The notes: a model not told the origin generated them from the letters alone. A stretch of 64,000 bases of DNA from Cervus elaphus (GCF_910594005.1 NC_057815.1:82445552-82509551); one strand, 5' to 3'. Positions 34,231 to 46,002 are shown, counted from the first letter of the stretch. Program-made: numbers and translations.

Positions 34231-34299
34231 GAAATCTGACATAATGAAAAATGCAGAAGAAGAAACAAATCTTTATGAGTATTGCTACCATTATTAGGG

Positions 34300-34800
34300 T
34301 GTCAAGAGTTTAGCTAAGCAACTCCATGATATTGCTTCCTTGGTGTCTATTTTGTTTGGCCAAGTGGACTACAGGGAGCCTTAAACTAATATCTGCCCTC
34401 ATCCAGGTGTGTAGTCTCGATAACAGCCTGCCGACTCACCAGTAAATGTCACTTGATATGACTTCCCCAGTTGCCCTCTGATAAATAGATTCTTCTACCT
34501 TCCCATGTATCACTTAGATAAGACCCCCTTGGAGCTTAACAAAACCCCACTTTTTGGTTTAATTGAGCAAACAGGCCTTAGCTCAGGACTCCAAAGCATT
34601 CTTCTCGTGAGCCCTAAGGCATGCACCACGGGTCCTGGCTCTCTCTGCCTGTACCTGTCTGAACGTATGTGTTGTCCCTCAAGGCATGTCTTGTACTTCT
34701 TCCAGGACCAATGAGTGATACATCTTTCTCTTTCAATTTATCTCCCAGTATTTTGTTGAACTAGGGTTTAACAGTCTGCACCTCGGGGCACGACCTAACA
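34300..34800. mobile_element. Possible LTR-like repeat, family unresolved
   Basis: A roughly 500 bp block with TG at 34300 and CA at 34800, a base composition richer in C and G than its flanks, and polyadenylation-like GATAAATAG near 34481. I do not recognise the family, and the flanks give no convincing TSD, so the LTR reading is weak. It could be single-copy DNA. Confidence 0.3.
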
Positions 34801-34853
34801 AATGTTAATTTAACAAATTAATAATTAATAATGTTAATTTAACAAATTAATAA
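34801..34853. repeat. 29 bp tandem duplication
   Basis: The unit starting AATGTTAATTTAACAAATTA at 34801 recurs at 34830, giving almost two exact copies. Confidence 0.9.
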
Positions 34854-34966
34854 CGTAGGTTACTTACAATGATAAAATGAAAACAGATTAAATGACCAAC
34901 AATAGGAATATGATTAGTCAAATTATGCTTTGTTTGCTAGATGGAATATTGTGCACTCATTGAAAT

Positions 34967-35087
34967 TTTTTTTTCTTTTTTTTTTCATTTATTTTTATTA
35001 GTTGGAGGCTAATTACTTTACAATATTGTAGTGGTTTTTGTCATACATTGACATGAATCAGCCATGGATTTACATGTATTCCCCATC
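34967..35087 (-). mobile_element. Ruminant L1 3' end
   Basis: A T-rich tail, then TTATTAGTTGGAGGCTAATT and CATTGACATGAATCAGCCAT, ending CCCCATCCTG. About 120 bp. Confidence 0.93.
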
Positions 35088-35509
35088 CTGATATTTTTTA
35101 ATGTGATGATTTACCAAAATGCTTTTTTAAAAAATAGTAAGTGAATAATTATTTTATAAAAGCTTGTATATAGAATGACTTAAAATATGTGAAATATTGA
35201 TGAAAACTATGAAAAAAAATCAACAAAATTACCAAATTTGAATAGTGATGATTTTTTTATTTTTGAGGCTCTGCTCTTCCCTTATTGATAAATTTATTTC
35301 CAAAATTTGCATAGTAAATATGTATTTTATAAATACACAAAATATTTTAGACACCAGATAGAAGAGTAACAATCTAACATAAGAGAATCTAATAGGGTCA
35401 AATCAGATATGCCTTAGGAAAGCTCAAGAAAATAATGTCAAATACCAATAAAAAATAAAATGCTGTCAGTGATTTATTCAATACGTTTGCATAAGTATTA
35501 CAGCTATAG
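35088..35509. other. Single-copy AT-rich sequence
   Basis: Nothing recognised. Confidence 0.5.
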
Positions 35510-35700
35510 ATGTATGTTCTAAGAACTTTATATGCATTAGTTATCTACATTATGACAACCACCTATGACATAGTACTGTTCTCAACTTCAATTAACATTT
35601 TGGGAAGAAGAAGCAATTTATGAATATGAAAAATTCTCAACTAGCAAATGTTGGTGTCAACGTTCAAGCCCAGGCAGTCTGGCTCCGGTAAGCTAAATGC
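35510..35700 (-). mobile_element. MIR SINE, diverged
   Basis: Antisense MIR order: AGAACTTTATATGCATTAG, then TTCAAGCCCAGGCAGTCTGG at the high end, with a degraded core between. Confidence 0.6.
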
Positions 35701-36599
35701 TGCTAGAATAAAATTGCAGTGTTTGTGCTCAATATATTCCAGCAGTCATAATAACTTTTCTTACCAATTAAAAAAAAAGCACTAACAGTAGTTTAACCTT
35801 CAGAGCTTTAGTCAGTGAAAGAAACAAAGATTTACATTCACATAAATACAAATATAAACATAATGATTAATTTTCATGACTTTCTAAATGCCCTTTGTGG
35901 ATAATTTACAATGAATGACTTATTTGCTCTGCAGAAAAGATATGCATTTGTTAATTAAACCTGACTTTATATGACTTCTACTTTAAGGGAAAATTTGTGC
36001 CATCAAGCTTGGGCTAATCAAGGCATTCAGAACCAAAAAATGGTGCCTTGAAAAATTAAGGACAAAATAAAATAAAACAGAAAGGTTCAAATGTCTATTC
36101 TAGACAATTAAATATCACATCATGCCATGTCAAGACGACATTAGTCACCTTGCTTGCAGCATATGATAGAGTTTATTTTTCTTTGTCAACCACAGTACAT
36201 TCTGTTTAAAACTCTTTTTACTGTGTATCTATTTTGAACATAGCACTCCCCAAAATAACAAACAACCCCAGTATATATATTTATGGCATATAGTCCAATA
36301 GTAATGTTTGATCAGAAAGTCAGGTAAACACAGAGTGCCAAATAGAGGGGATAAAGCTATAATTCACACAAAAATGGCATGATAATGAAACAGACATGAA
36401 TTGAAATTCTCATTCACTGTCTTAATTGTGCAAACGTAGAAACATTATTAACCTCATTTATTCTTGATTTCCTCTGTTATAACAGGTAGTTGATAAAAAT
36501 AGAGTGATAAATTTTTGTGTAAGGACTAAAGTGGGTAATGTATAAAAAGTGTTGGCATACAGTAAGGATGTTGCTTCTAATTTTCCTGATTTCTCCCTT
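35701..36599. other. Single-copy sequence, about 0.9 kb
   Basis: No repeat text recognised. The part at about 35880-36060 has balanced composition and no repeat look. Confidence 0.5.
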
Positions 36600-37720
36600 T
36601 AGAACTTCTTCCTAAGCTTAGTAAATGGCAACTGCATCCCTCCAGTTAGTCAGCCCACACCTGGAGTATTGACTCCTGTCAATCACGTATATCACATACC
36701 ATCCCCATAGCAAACAAGTTTCACTTTCTCTGTATTTTGCTCTATCTACTACAGTTACCTTGGTCCACCCTTCCCCCACCTCTTATGTTGCTGTATTCCT
36801 TTCTATACTGTTTATTCTCAATACAACCATTAGGATGATGTTTTAAAAATATAAATCTGATCAAGTCACTTCCTTTCTTAAATCATTCTGCCATCTTCTC
36901 AACATATTTAGGTTGAAACTCAAAGTTCTTGAAATGGCGTATAATGCTTTGAAAGGATTAGACTTACACCCTCAATACCCCTACTGTTTTATCATCCCAT
37001 TACCTACCATGTTATCTCTCTACTCCTTTTCCCAGCCAACATGAACATATTCCTGTATATACCAAACAAACTCCCACGTCAGGACCTTGCACTTGCTCTT
37101 CACCGGCTTTAAAGGCCTTTGCCGTATGGCTCACTTCTTTCAGGCAGTAGTTAAATGCTACCCTTTGGAGAAATCTCTTCTGGTCATGTTATTCACACTA
37201 GTAATGTGTCCTGTAATCACATTTTCTTTACCTGGCCCTAATTATCTCCAAAGTTCCACCTAACAGAGCAAACGCACTTACTGGTTGATTCTCTGTCTTT
37301 TCTACGCAGAATATGAGTTCCATGAAGACAAGGTCTTTTGTTTGTTTTGCTTTGTTCTGTAACCAGACATCTGATCCAACATCTATAGATGACAGGATCA
37401 TGATGAATATCTCTTTAAGAATAAATTAGTAGATCATAAGGTAGCATGTATGTTTGTAATAATGTTTCATGTGTAAAAGAAAGAATCTGAAACAAATGAA
37501 CTCAAGAGAAAGTGACTGTACTTGCAAAATATATTCAAGGAAATTCAGATTTTAGAAGAACCAGTCCATCAGATAAAAACGGAAGCACATACATACATAC
37601 ACACACACACACACATACATACACACAACACTGAAATATCTCCTTCCTAAACATTATGCAGAATGCTACTAGCACAAAGAAGATGCTCAATAACCATTTG
37701 TTGAATGGATGGTGAAGTAA
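36600..37720 (+). mobile_element. L2 LINE, 3' portion, split
   Basis: Sense L2 text: ATGTTTTAAAAATATAAATC, TGATCAAGTCACTTCCTTTC, TTGCACTTGCTCTTCACCGG, ATGAGTTCCATGAAGAC. It is interrupted at about 37350-37635 and ends with GATGCTCAATAACCATTTGT plus TGAATGGATG at 37683-37711, the L2 terminus. L2 is a mammal-wide fossil CR1-clade LINE. Confidence 0.85.
37588..37629. repeat. CA/CATA microsatellite
   Basis: Alternating ACATACAT and ACACAC units, about 42 bp, inside the split of the L2. Confidence 0.95.
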
Positions 37721-37789
37721 AAGATGAGTAAAGGTGGATGGATGGATCAGTGACAAACAGAAGACACTACATTAAAATTTTATTGCTGT

Positions 37790-37963
37790 ATGTCACAGGA
37801 AACTCAAACAGGGACTCTATATCAATCTAGAGGCGTGAGATGGGAGGGCGATGGGAGGGAGGTTCAAAAGGGAGGGGACATATGTGTACCTGTGGCTGAT
37901 TCTTGTTGGGGTTTGACAGAAAACATCAAAATTCTGTAAAGCAATTATCATTCAATAAAAAAA
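37790..37963 (+). mobile_element. Artiodactyl L1, 3' UTR end
   Basis: CACAGGAAACTCAAACAGGG, then GTTTGACAGAAAACATCAAA and AATTCTGTAAAGCAATTATC, followed by an A-rich tail. The variant differs from the L1 tails at 7977 and 39745. Confidence 0.87.
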
Positions 37964-37997
37964 AGTAAGTAGGAATACACGTGGAAAATAAAAAAAG

Positions 37998-38022
37998 CAT
38001 ATATATATATATATATATATAA
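37998..38022. repeat. AT dinucleotide repeat
   Basis: About 12 AT units. Confidence 0.95.
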
Positions 38023-38599
38023 TTGAGTTTAAAATAAGTGAGGAACAATGCAGAGACATGCAAGCTACATTTTCTTATGTGAATAAGAACATGACCATGA
38101 GATAGGCATGAACATAGTAAGGATACTATTTTGACTGCTGACATAAGTTTGTAATAAGAAGTACTTATACATAGAAAAAAACATATAAGCTTGGGAGTTA
38201 AGTCAATTGATTTTCATTTCACAGGTCTATAATTTTCTATCTAGATAACAGTAAGTTCACTTTTTAGCCTATGAAAGCCTCAGTGTTCTCATCTGCAAAC
38301 ATAGGTATTTATGTTATACTGTTGTCATAAGGTCTTGATATAATGTATGAAATGTGCTAAAATATAACAGGTCATTATTTGATAAGGGCGATCTTTGCTA
38401 ATACTCTGTTGTCTTTGGTAAACCACCTAGCCTTTAATTCTATGATGCCCCTTGAAAACAAACTTTAAAAAAAAATAATGAAATCAGTGGAATGTCTAAT
38501 TTGAAGGAAAAAAAAAAACTCCTTTAATATAGTTCTACATTTTTCAGAACTGTTTGAATATTGCAGTACTTTAGGGAATATGATATTTTACACATTGGC
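38023..38599. other. Single-copy sequence, nothing recognised
   Basis: A-runs near 38467-38475 and 38509-38517. No gene or repeat family. Confidence 0.5.
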
Positions 38600-38830
38600 T
38601 AGTTCCAGGTTAAAATGTATCATGTTGGTTAAAGCAGTCTTTATAATCACTTGTGTTTCATTTCCTGCTCTCCCACACACCTGTTTGACATTGGGTAAGT
38701 TAATTAACTTTCTAAGCCTCGATGAACTCATCTCTGCAATAAGGATTAAAAACACCTATATCTTAGGGTTGTTGTGAAGCCCAGAAAGTACATTTTATAC
38801 AAAGCTCTAACCTTGTGTAAATAAGCTTAC
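38600..38830 (+). mobile_element. MIR SINE
   Basis: Sense MIR: CTGTTTGACATTGGGTAAG, TTAATTAACTTTCTAAGCCT, CTCATCTCTGCAATAAGG and TAGGGTTGTTGTGAAGCC. Confidence 0.82.
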
Positions 38831-38844
38831 ACGTGGTTATTCTT

Positions 38845-38995
38845 CACACTGAACTCTGAGGTAAGTAATATTATCCCTATTTGCAGAGGGAAACAGGAGG
38901 CTCTGAGTGAGAAAGCAGTCTGCTCAAGGTCACAAATCTAAGGAATGGAAAGGCCTAGATTTGCACTAGAGAATCTGGGTTCTAGAAGACTCTTA
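38845..38995 (-). mobile_element. MIR SINE, inverted relative to its neighbour
   Basis: Antisense MIR: GAGGTAAGTAATATTATCCC, AGAGGGAAACAGGAGGCTC, GCTCAAGGTCACAAATCTAA. It faces the MIR at 38600-38830 with about 15 bp between them. Confidence 0.82.
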
Positions 38996-39074
38996 ACCAC
39001 TTACTCACACTACCTCCATGCTCTCTTTGTAGGAATATGCAATGACATTGAAGCCATTTGAAAAAGGCAGAAGT

Positions 39075-39745
39075 CATATGACCCAGCAATCCCACTTCTG
39101 GGCATACACACTGAGGAAACCAGATCTGAAAGAGACACGTGCACCCCAATGTTCATCGCAGCACTGTTTATAATAGCCAGGACATGGAAGCAACCTAGAT
39201 GCCCATCAGCAGATGAATGGATAAGGAAGCTGTGGTACATATACACCATGGAATATTACTCAGCCATTAAAAAGAATTCATTTGAACCAGTCCTAATGAG
39301 ATGGATGAAGCTGGAGCCCATTATACAGAGTGAAGTAAGCCAGAAAGATAAAGAACATTACAGCATACTAACACATATATATGGAATTTAGAAAGGTGAT
39401 AACGATAACCCTATATGCAAAACAGAAAAAGAGACACAGAAATACAGAACAGACTTTTGAACTTTGTGGGAGAATGTGAGGGTGGGATATTTCAAAAGAA
39501 CAGCATGTATACTATCTATGGTGAAACAGATCACCAGCCCAGGTGGGATGCATGAGACAAGTGCTCCGGCCTGGTGCAATGGGAAGACCCAGAGGAATCG
39601 GGTGGAGAGGGAGGTGGGAGGGGGGATCGGGATTGGGAATACATGTAAATCCATGGCTGATTCATATCAATGTATGACAAAACCCACTGGAAAAAAAAAA
39701 TTAAAAAAAAAAAAGAAACGCTAAAAAAAAAAAAAAAAAGAAAAA
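39075..39745 (+). mobile_element. Ruminant L1, 5'-truncated, clean insertion
   Basis: Sense L1 from the last part of ORF2 (AATGTTCATCGCAGCACTGT, then ATGGAATATTACTCAGCC) through the 3' UTR to a long A-rich tail at about 39690-39745. A perfect 15 bp TSD (GAAAAAGGCAGAAGT) lies at 39060-39074 and 39746-39760. The ORF2 tail at 39149-39391 keeps VPW-type truncated C-terminal text (RCPSADEWIRKLWYIYTMEY). Little diverged, so young. Confidence 0.97.
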
Positions 39746-39760
39746 GAAAAAGGCAGAAGT

Positions 39761-40982
39761 GGTGTCATTCTTTATATTCCTAGAAACTAGAAAAAAGCCC
39801 TACTTGTACTACATTAGCTGAAGGGATATGACTTTTAAATGCAGTCTAAGTTTCTCTAACAAAAGTTGGAAACTCGGAATAATGCAGATTGTCTTCCCCA
39901 TGGGAACGTATTTGCAGTTTCATCTTAAAATTCAAAGGAATAATACAATTTACTGTAGTAAGCTGTGACTTTCATTTAACTGCTGGATGTTATCTAATCT
40001 ATAATGTGAGATATTCATACTGATATGCATAGTATCTGGAGAAATGGGAAGTGGCGGTTTTAAAGTAAGCTCTAACACATTTAGTTTCACAACATTTGAA
40101 TCTAAGGTCACATTTTACCGTTTATCAGCTCTGGACTTTTTGTGATTCCCTTCATCCCTTTGATCATCAGCTTCCCTGTGGGTAAAATCTGAACAAACAC
40201 TTCAGAGTCATCAAATACAATCAAGGCATTCTAACAGTTTTCAAAATGTAAACGCTGACTGCTGGCTAGCATGATTAGTGATAAATCATTCCAATTTCAA
40301 TTTTGAATAAATAGCATATTCACCCCTCAAACATTACTTTACTTCTGCATCTTTGAGAGATGATTTTCTTTTTTTCCACCTGTGCAACAGTTCCCTAAAG
40401 ACATATTTAAGCCATGAAGCTTGAAAGAATCACTTATTTCTCCCCTGGGAGATATTAATCTCTAATATTTGACACACTGCCATGTCTCTTTAAAGATAAT
40501 ATATGGAAGCTAACTTAGCTTTTCTCTAATGACTCATGGTTATGAGAAACAGGAGTGACTGGGGCCTTAATACATGCCATGATCTTGTCAGCAGTGATGA
40601 AAGTGAGGAGCCAGGTGCTATGGTACTAAACGCTCTTTGTATATAGTCTTTACATTTTGTTCCTTTGATCAGGATGTCACCCATTTCATCTGCTGGGCCT
40701 AGGATCTTTAGTACTCAGTGTAACTTTCTGCCAATTCTTCTAATTCATTCTCTATAGTCTTCTGTGGAAGAGAATATTTCAAAAGAAGTGCTTTAAGATG
40801 ATTCCAATAGAGTCATAAAATTAAGATTAGAATGAGAGGCAAGAGTCTTCTAGAATAAAGCAGATGGGTTTTGGCCAAAAAAAACAAAGAAGAAGAACAA
40901 GATCTGATGGTTGGGGAATATCCACAGACATTGGGTCTTAGTTGGCTGGCTAATTTTGCAGGAAATCTTATCTTCAGATAAA
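39761..40982. other. Single-copy sequence, possible MIR trace
   Basis: Mostly unrecognised. CATCAGCTTCCCTGTGGGTA plus AAATCTGAACAA near 40166-40198 is a weak MIR-like match. Confidence 0.45.
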
Positions 40983-41180
40983 GGCTTCCCAGGTGGCACA
41001 GTGATAAAGAATCTGCCGGCAATGTAAGAAATGTGGGTTTGATCCCTGGGTTGGGAAGATCCCCTGGATATGGCAACGACTCCACTATTCTTACCTGGAA
41101 AATCCCATGGGCAGAGGAGCCTGGTGGGCTACAGTCCATGGGGCCGCAAAGAGTTGAACAGGATTGAACAATTGGACACA
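40983..41180 (+). mobile_element. Bov-tA SINE
   Basis: Head GGCTTCCCAGGTGGCACAGT, B box GGTTTGATCCC, and a body to GAACAATTGGACAC. Confidence 0.93.
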
Positions 41181-42458
41181 ATGCATTCCCAAAATATTAA
41201 CAGCATCAAATAACTTGGTGGGGATGAAAAAGGTCTATAGATTTCTCCTAGGAAAAGATTATACAATAGTTCAGAAAATTGACAAAACACTAGGCTTTGT
41301 TATGAAAACTGCTGTTACACTGAGCCAAAAAGAATCCTGACATTCAGGGTATTCAGAGAATACCCTGCTCCAACTGAAGATTGTTGCTTAAAGAAGAGGC
41401 TGATTTAGTTTTTGTATCTAGAAACAAACCTGTTAAAAAAGGAGTGAATAACTGATTTGTTTAAATATGTATGCTGTTTGCCTTAAAAACAAATATTTTT
41501 AGATACTGCAAACATCATTTTCAACACATTTAGATATTTGGACTTAATATATGCAAACAACTTTCTGAATTCCAAAACAAGGTGATCAGGGAAACATTTC
41601 TTTTAAAAATATATTTGACAAGTTTAGATTCCTGGGAACGAAACCCCTCTTCTGGGCTTTTTGAATTGTCTGTAGCATATGCCTAACTACCCCCTCTCCA
41701 TACAGAAGGAGGGCTTTGTTTAGCCGTATTTACAACGTGTTCTTACTTCTAAATTACACACTTGACTACAGAAATGATAAGGCACAGTTAATGTCACATC
41801 ACTTTCATCCCAAATAGAGAAGGGAATACGGATGTAGATGAGTGCATATAGTTCAGTTATCAGGTTGAGTTCTACTACTTGGGTTTTCTATAAATTCTGC
41901 AAGTTCTGTTATACTCCATGCTTGTCTACTAATGGAATATTATAAAGCAAAGTAATTTTTGTTTGTCAGGATTGTTTTAAAGGTACAGTGAATCTTCTTG
42001 TGACTAATTTTTATTATAGCGATATCCTGAACCGCAGGAATGATCTGGAAAAGTTTTGGGATAATAAATGGACCAAAAATAAAAGCTTTCTCACAATGAG
42101 AGAAAGAAATGTTCAGTTCTGCTGACCTGAGGTGGTTTTTCTTTTCCTTCAGAAGAAGTGAATTGACTTGCTTTACTTTTCAAGTTGTTATTGATTTTGA
42201 AAGATTTTGTAAATGATTATATATGTTTTGAGGTCAATATATTCTTAGTCATGTAGAGTTACCTAAAATATAACGGAACAAGTTATATCAAATATTGGTG
42301 TTATGAATCATTGAATCTCACAGGTCTATTTGTGATTTGTCAATAATGTTGAAATACCTCATTTCTTGTATGTTAATCATTCACTTGATAAAAAATGGAA
42401 GTTTTGATAAAATTTTTGAAAATAGTGAATGGATATAGGTGTTGCTAGATCCAACCTT
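41181..42458. other. Single-copy sequence, about 1.3 kb
   Basis: No gene or repeat recognised. Confidence 0.5.
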
Positions 42459-42672
42459 GGCTTCCCGAGTGGTTCAGTGGTAAAGAATATGCCTGCAAAG
42501 CGGGAGACTCGGGTCCCATCCCTGATTCATGAAGATCCCCTGGAGAAGGAAATGGCAACCCACCCCAGCATTCTTGCCTGGAGAATTCCATGGTCAGAGG
42601 AGCCTGGCAAGCTACAGTCCACGGGGTCGCAAAGAGTCAGACATGACTTAGCAACTGAACAATAACAACAAA
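42459..42672 (+). mobile_element. Bov-tA SINE
   Basis: Full-length, from GGCTTCCCGAGTGGTTCAG to GCAACTGAACAATAACAAC. Confidence 0.94.
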
Positions 42673-43486
42673 ATCTGTCCTTACATCACCAGTTTTGATT
42701 AGACAGATCTTTAGCTACCCTTGTAGAACATGCTCTTTAGTCATATTATGTCTGCCTTGTTAAACAATTATTTATTCAAGTTAAAGGTGAAGTGATGAGA
42801 GAAAAGAGATATAGTGAGTTCCTCATTAGTATATCTGTTGTCTCTTACAGAATATAAGCAAAGTGATATTTATCACATGCTCTAACCCTCCTGGAAGTAC
42901 ACAAAGAGAGAACTATGGGAAACATTAAACTGGGAAATATATTCTAAGAATATTTTATTTATTTAGTACATTACCACTTAATATTAGTTCAGGTTTAATT
43001 TTTGTTTTTAAATTTCTGCGAGAAGTTTTAAGTATCTGAATTATCAGAATAGTAACTTCCAACTAAGAACATGCCATTTTAAAATTAAAGCTACAGAATT
43101 TACTGTTTAAAGTTGAGCAAAGTATGAAAAGATCCTCCTAGCTTTTCCAATATTTACTATAGAAATGCCAGTTAGTGATTTTACAATTGAGTAATTCTTG
43201 TGCTGATTCATATAATTAACCTCTTCCAGATTATTCTTCCCAAAACACAACTACTCTCAAAACAGAACTTCTCTGATCAAATATTTTCAGATTTTCCTTT
43301 ATATTAAATACTCTAAAATTAGCATTTTATCCTAGTCTTCAATGATATCTCGATTTATTTTTCTATTCATATTGACCATTACTCCTTTTCATGTATACCA
43401 GCTCTTTAGCTAATTCATCTAGTTGCCCTTCTGCAAATATATACATTTTGTGTGTGTGCATTCTGGTACTGCTACTTGTGAAAGGT
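42673..43486. other. Single-copy AT-rich sequence
   Basis: No gene or repeat recognised. A short TG run lies near 43450. Confidence 0.5.
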
Positions 43487-44085
43487 TGTTGTTGAATGAT
43501 GAGACGCGGGATTCTTGGCCTCCGGAGGAGATGAATTCAATCCGGGGCCAGAGATGAGGCTGGATCGCTCAGAGCTTTTGTGTAATAAAGTTTTATTAAA
43601 GTATAAAGGAGATAGAGAAAGCTTCTGACATAGGCATCAGAAGGGGGCAAAAGAGTACCCCGTTTGCTAGTGTTAGCAATGGAGTTATATACTCTCCAAT
43701 GAATCCAAAGAATGTCTGGAGGCTGCAAAGACCTCACCAGACCCACTCCCATAATTTACATTTTAAGATAACAGAGTTGGCCAGAAGGTTTAATCCAAAG
43801 ATTGTCCTCAGGCAGGATACATCCTTGTAAAGACCAGACCTACTCCCATAATTTATGTTTTAAGATAACAGAATTAGCCAGAGGATTTAATCCAAAGACT
43901 GTCCTCAGGCAGGATACATTATTGTTATATAATCCTAAGGAATGTAGAGGAGAAAAAGTAAAAAGGTTTGTCCTTTCTTCCTCCTTGAATATCCCAGACC
44001 TCTCTCTCCTTGGGGACCCCTAGACTTCTTATCAACCAGCCTAGGAAATGACTCTCTCACTTGGAGTCTCCATACTCTACATTAC
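43487..44085 (-). mobile_element. Solo LTR of a ruminant endogenous retrovirus (BTLTR1-like)
   Basis: The text GACGCGGGATTCTTGGCCTC, GATGAATTCAATCCGGGGCC and GGAGATAGAGAAAGCTTCTG is familiar from bovid LTRs. Read on the minus strand it has an AATAAA polyadenylation signal (about 43592-43599), a short R/U5 and an end at TTCAACA (about 43487-43493). The U3 end lies near 44075-44085 and is uncertain. An internal near-duplication is seen: ATAATTTACATTTTAAGATA at 43751 and ATAATTTATGTTTTAAGATA at 43849. No gag, pol or env flanks it, so it is a solo LTR. The minus-strand frame at 43752-43537 is not a gene. Confidence 0.82.
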
Positions 44086-44130
44086 ATAGATAAGCTTGGC
44101 ACATATATATGTAATATAGGAATATATAAG

Positions 44131-44288
44131 AAATGCAGGTTCAATCCCTGGGTCAGGAAAATCCCCTGGAGGAGGGCATGGCACTCATTCTAGCATTCTT
44201 GCTTGAAAGATCCCATGGACAGGAGGAGGCTAGTGGGCTACAGTCCATAGTGTCACACAGAGTCGGACATGTCTGAAGGGACTTAACA
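44131..44288 (+). mobile_element. Bov-tA SINE, 5'-truncated
   Basis: Starts at AAATGCAGGTTCAATCCC (B-box region) and runs to CATGTCTGAAGGGACTTAAC. The A box is missing. Confidence 0.88.
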
Positions 44289-44337
44289 TGTACACACGCA
44301 TGCATATATGTGTGTATATATGTGTGTGTATGCATCG
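44289..44337. repeat. TG/TA microsatellite between two facing SINEs
   Basis: GCATATATGTGTGTATATAT and TGTGTGTATGCATC form the short core. Confidence 0.85.
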
Positions 44338-44560
44338 TTGTTGTTGCTTAATCACTAAGTCATGTCTCACTCATGAGACCCCATGGACTGTACAGCCCAC
44401 CAGGCTCTTTTTGTCCATGGAATCTTCTAGGCAAGACTATTGGAGTGGCTTGCCAGTTCCTTCTCCAGGGGATCTTCTCCACCGAAAGATCAAACCTCTG
44501 TCTCTTGTGTCTCCTGCACTGGCAGGCAGATTCTTTACCACTGTGCCACCTGCGAAGCTC
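44338..44560 (-). mobile_element. Bov-tA SINE
   Basis: Antisense full-length: TTGTTGTTGCTTAATCACTA at the body end and GTGCCACCTGCGAAGCTC at the head end. It is inverted relative to the SINE at 44131-44288. Confidence 0.9.
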
Positions 44561-45379
44561 TGCATTGGTGTATCAATACTTCTCATCAGATTGTTTTATA
44601 CAAATGTCCTCAAGTATTTACACATAGCCCAAAATACATTCTTTTACATTTATAAGAAGTTTCAAAGAGCTAACTGAGAAAAATTAAGTTCATGTAAAAT
44701 TTTATCAAAAGCAAATACCACTTTACTAATAGGCATGCTAAGAAAAACAAATGATACCCATGTACATATTGAGACAATCATTAGTAGCTAAATATACAAA
44801 ACGCTAGTGTTCACCAGAAACCATCAGCCCAAACATATATATATATAAAGGCAAACTACCAAGTTCCAGATGTTCTGAAGTTATGCGAAGTCATTGAGCT
44901 CTGGGCACCGTGGTGCAACCACCATTTTCCACCTGCGTCATCACCCTTGGTGGCATAGAGGAGAGGCCAACAGAGCTTCATATCCTCCATGGTAGGGCCA
45001 GCTACTCAGCCACCTCCCAACACCAGGCCTCCACACTGTGTCCTGTCTGCTATAAATAGAATAAAATAGCCCTGCCACTTAGTTGCAAGACAATTAAAAT
45101 ATTCTCGGTGTACAAACTTATTTAACCCAGTCCTGACTCAATGCTCTAATCCCTCACCTGGACTTTTGTTCCTTCTTTGCATCTCTTAGTCTGAGACTCT
45201 TCTTCATGCCCAGAACTGTTCCATGGTGCCCTCTAATGTATATGGCCTTCACCAGTCAGACTGTCTACCTGTTACAGCTCCTCTCCAAATGTCCTTTCTC
45301 ATAACAACTCTAAGTGAAACCTGAGGAACGCTGCCCCTACACCTCCCTTCAGGGTGGCTGCTTATTTCACTCACACCAG
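44561..45379. other. Single-copy sequence with a GC-richer block
   Basis: About 44875-45060 is richer in C and G than its surroundings (GGGCACCGTGGTGCAACC, then AGCCACCTCCCAACACCAG). I do not recognise it as a gene or repeat. No long open frame. Confidence 0.45.
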
Positions 45380-45600
45380 ACTTCCCAGGTATGCTAGTGG
45401 TAAAGAATCCACCTGCCAATGCAAGCGATGTAAGATACTTGGTTTTGATCCCTGGGTCAGGAAGATTCCCTGGAGGAGGGCATGGCAACCCACTCCAGTA
45501 CTCTTGCCTGGAGAACCCCATGGACAGAGGAGCCAGATAGGTTACAGTCCATGGGGGTCGCGAAGAATCAGACATGACTGAAGCGGCTTCACGTGCAGGC
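45380..45600 (+). mobile_element. Bov-tA SINE
   Basis: From GACTTCCCAGGTATGCTAGT to ACTGAAGCGGCTTCACG, with a small insertion in the head. It abuts the MaLR LTR. Confidence 0.92.
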
Positions 45601-45614
45601 AGCACACAGCATGC

Positions 45615-45968
45615 TGTGACGTAGCATCATAGACTGGGCGGCATAAACAACAGACATTTACTTCTCACAGCTTTGGGGTCTGGGAAGCCCGGTGCCAGCA
45701 GATTTGGTTCTTAGTGGGGACCTTCTGCTTCGCTTTCAGACTGCCGCCATCTCACTGCGTGCTCATAGGATCTGTTTGCGCACTCAAGGAAAGACAGCGC
45801 TCCATTGTCTCTTTCCCTTCTATAATTTATAAAGGCGCTAAGGCTACCATGGTCTCATCTAATCATAATTAACTTCCAAAGGCCTCCACCCTCCAAATAC
45901 CATCTCAGTGGCAGTTAGGACTTCAACAAATGTATTTTTGGGAAGGGACAAACATTAAATCCATCACA
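45615..45968 (-). mobile_element. MaLR solo LTR (MST/MLT1 type)
   Basis: Antisense LTR: ATAGACTGGGCGGCATAAAC, AACAGACATTTACTTCTCAC, GCTTTGGGGTCTGGGAAGCC, TAATTAACTTCCAAAGGCC and ATGTATTTTTGGGAAGGGAC. TG at 45615 and CA near 45968 mark the likely ends. Confidence 0.88.
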
Positions 45969-46002
45969 CCCCCTTAAATCACAATGTTTTTTGAAAATCA
46001 TG

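Noticed and set aside
43537..43752. 71-codon minus-strand frame as a retroviral gene
   Set aside because: It lies wholly inside the solo LTR (R/U5 region), with no homology to retroviral proteins that I can see.
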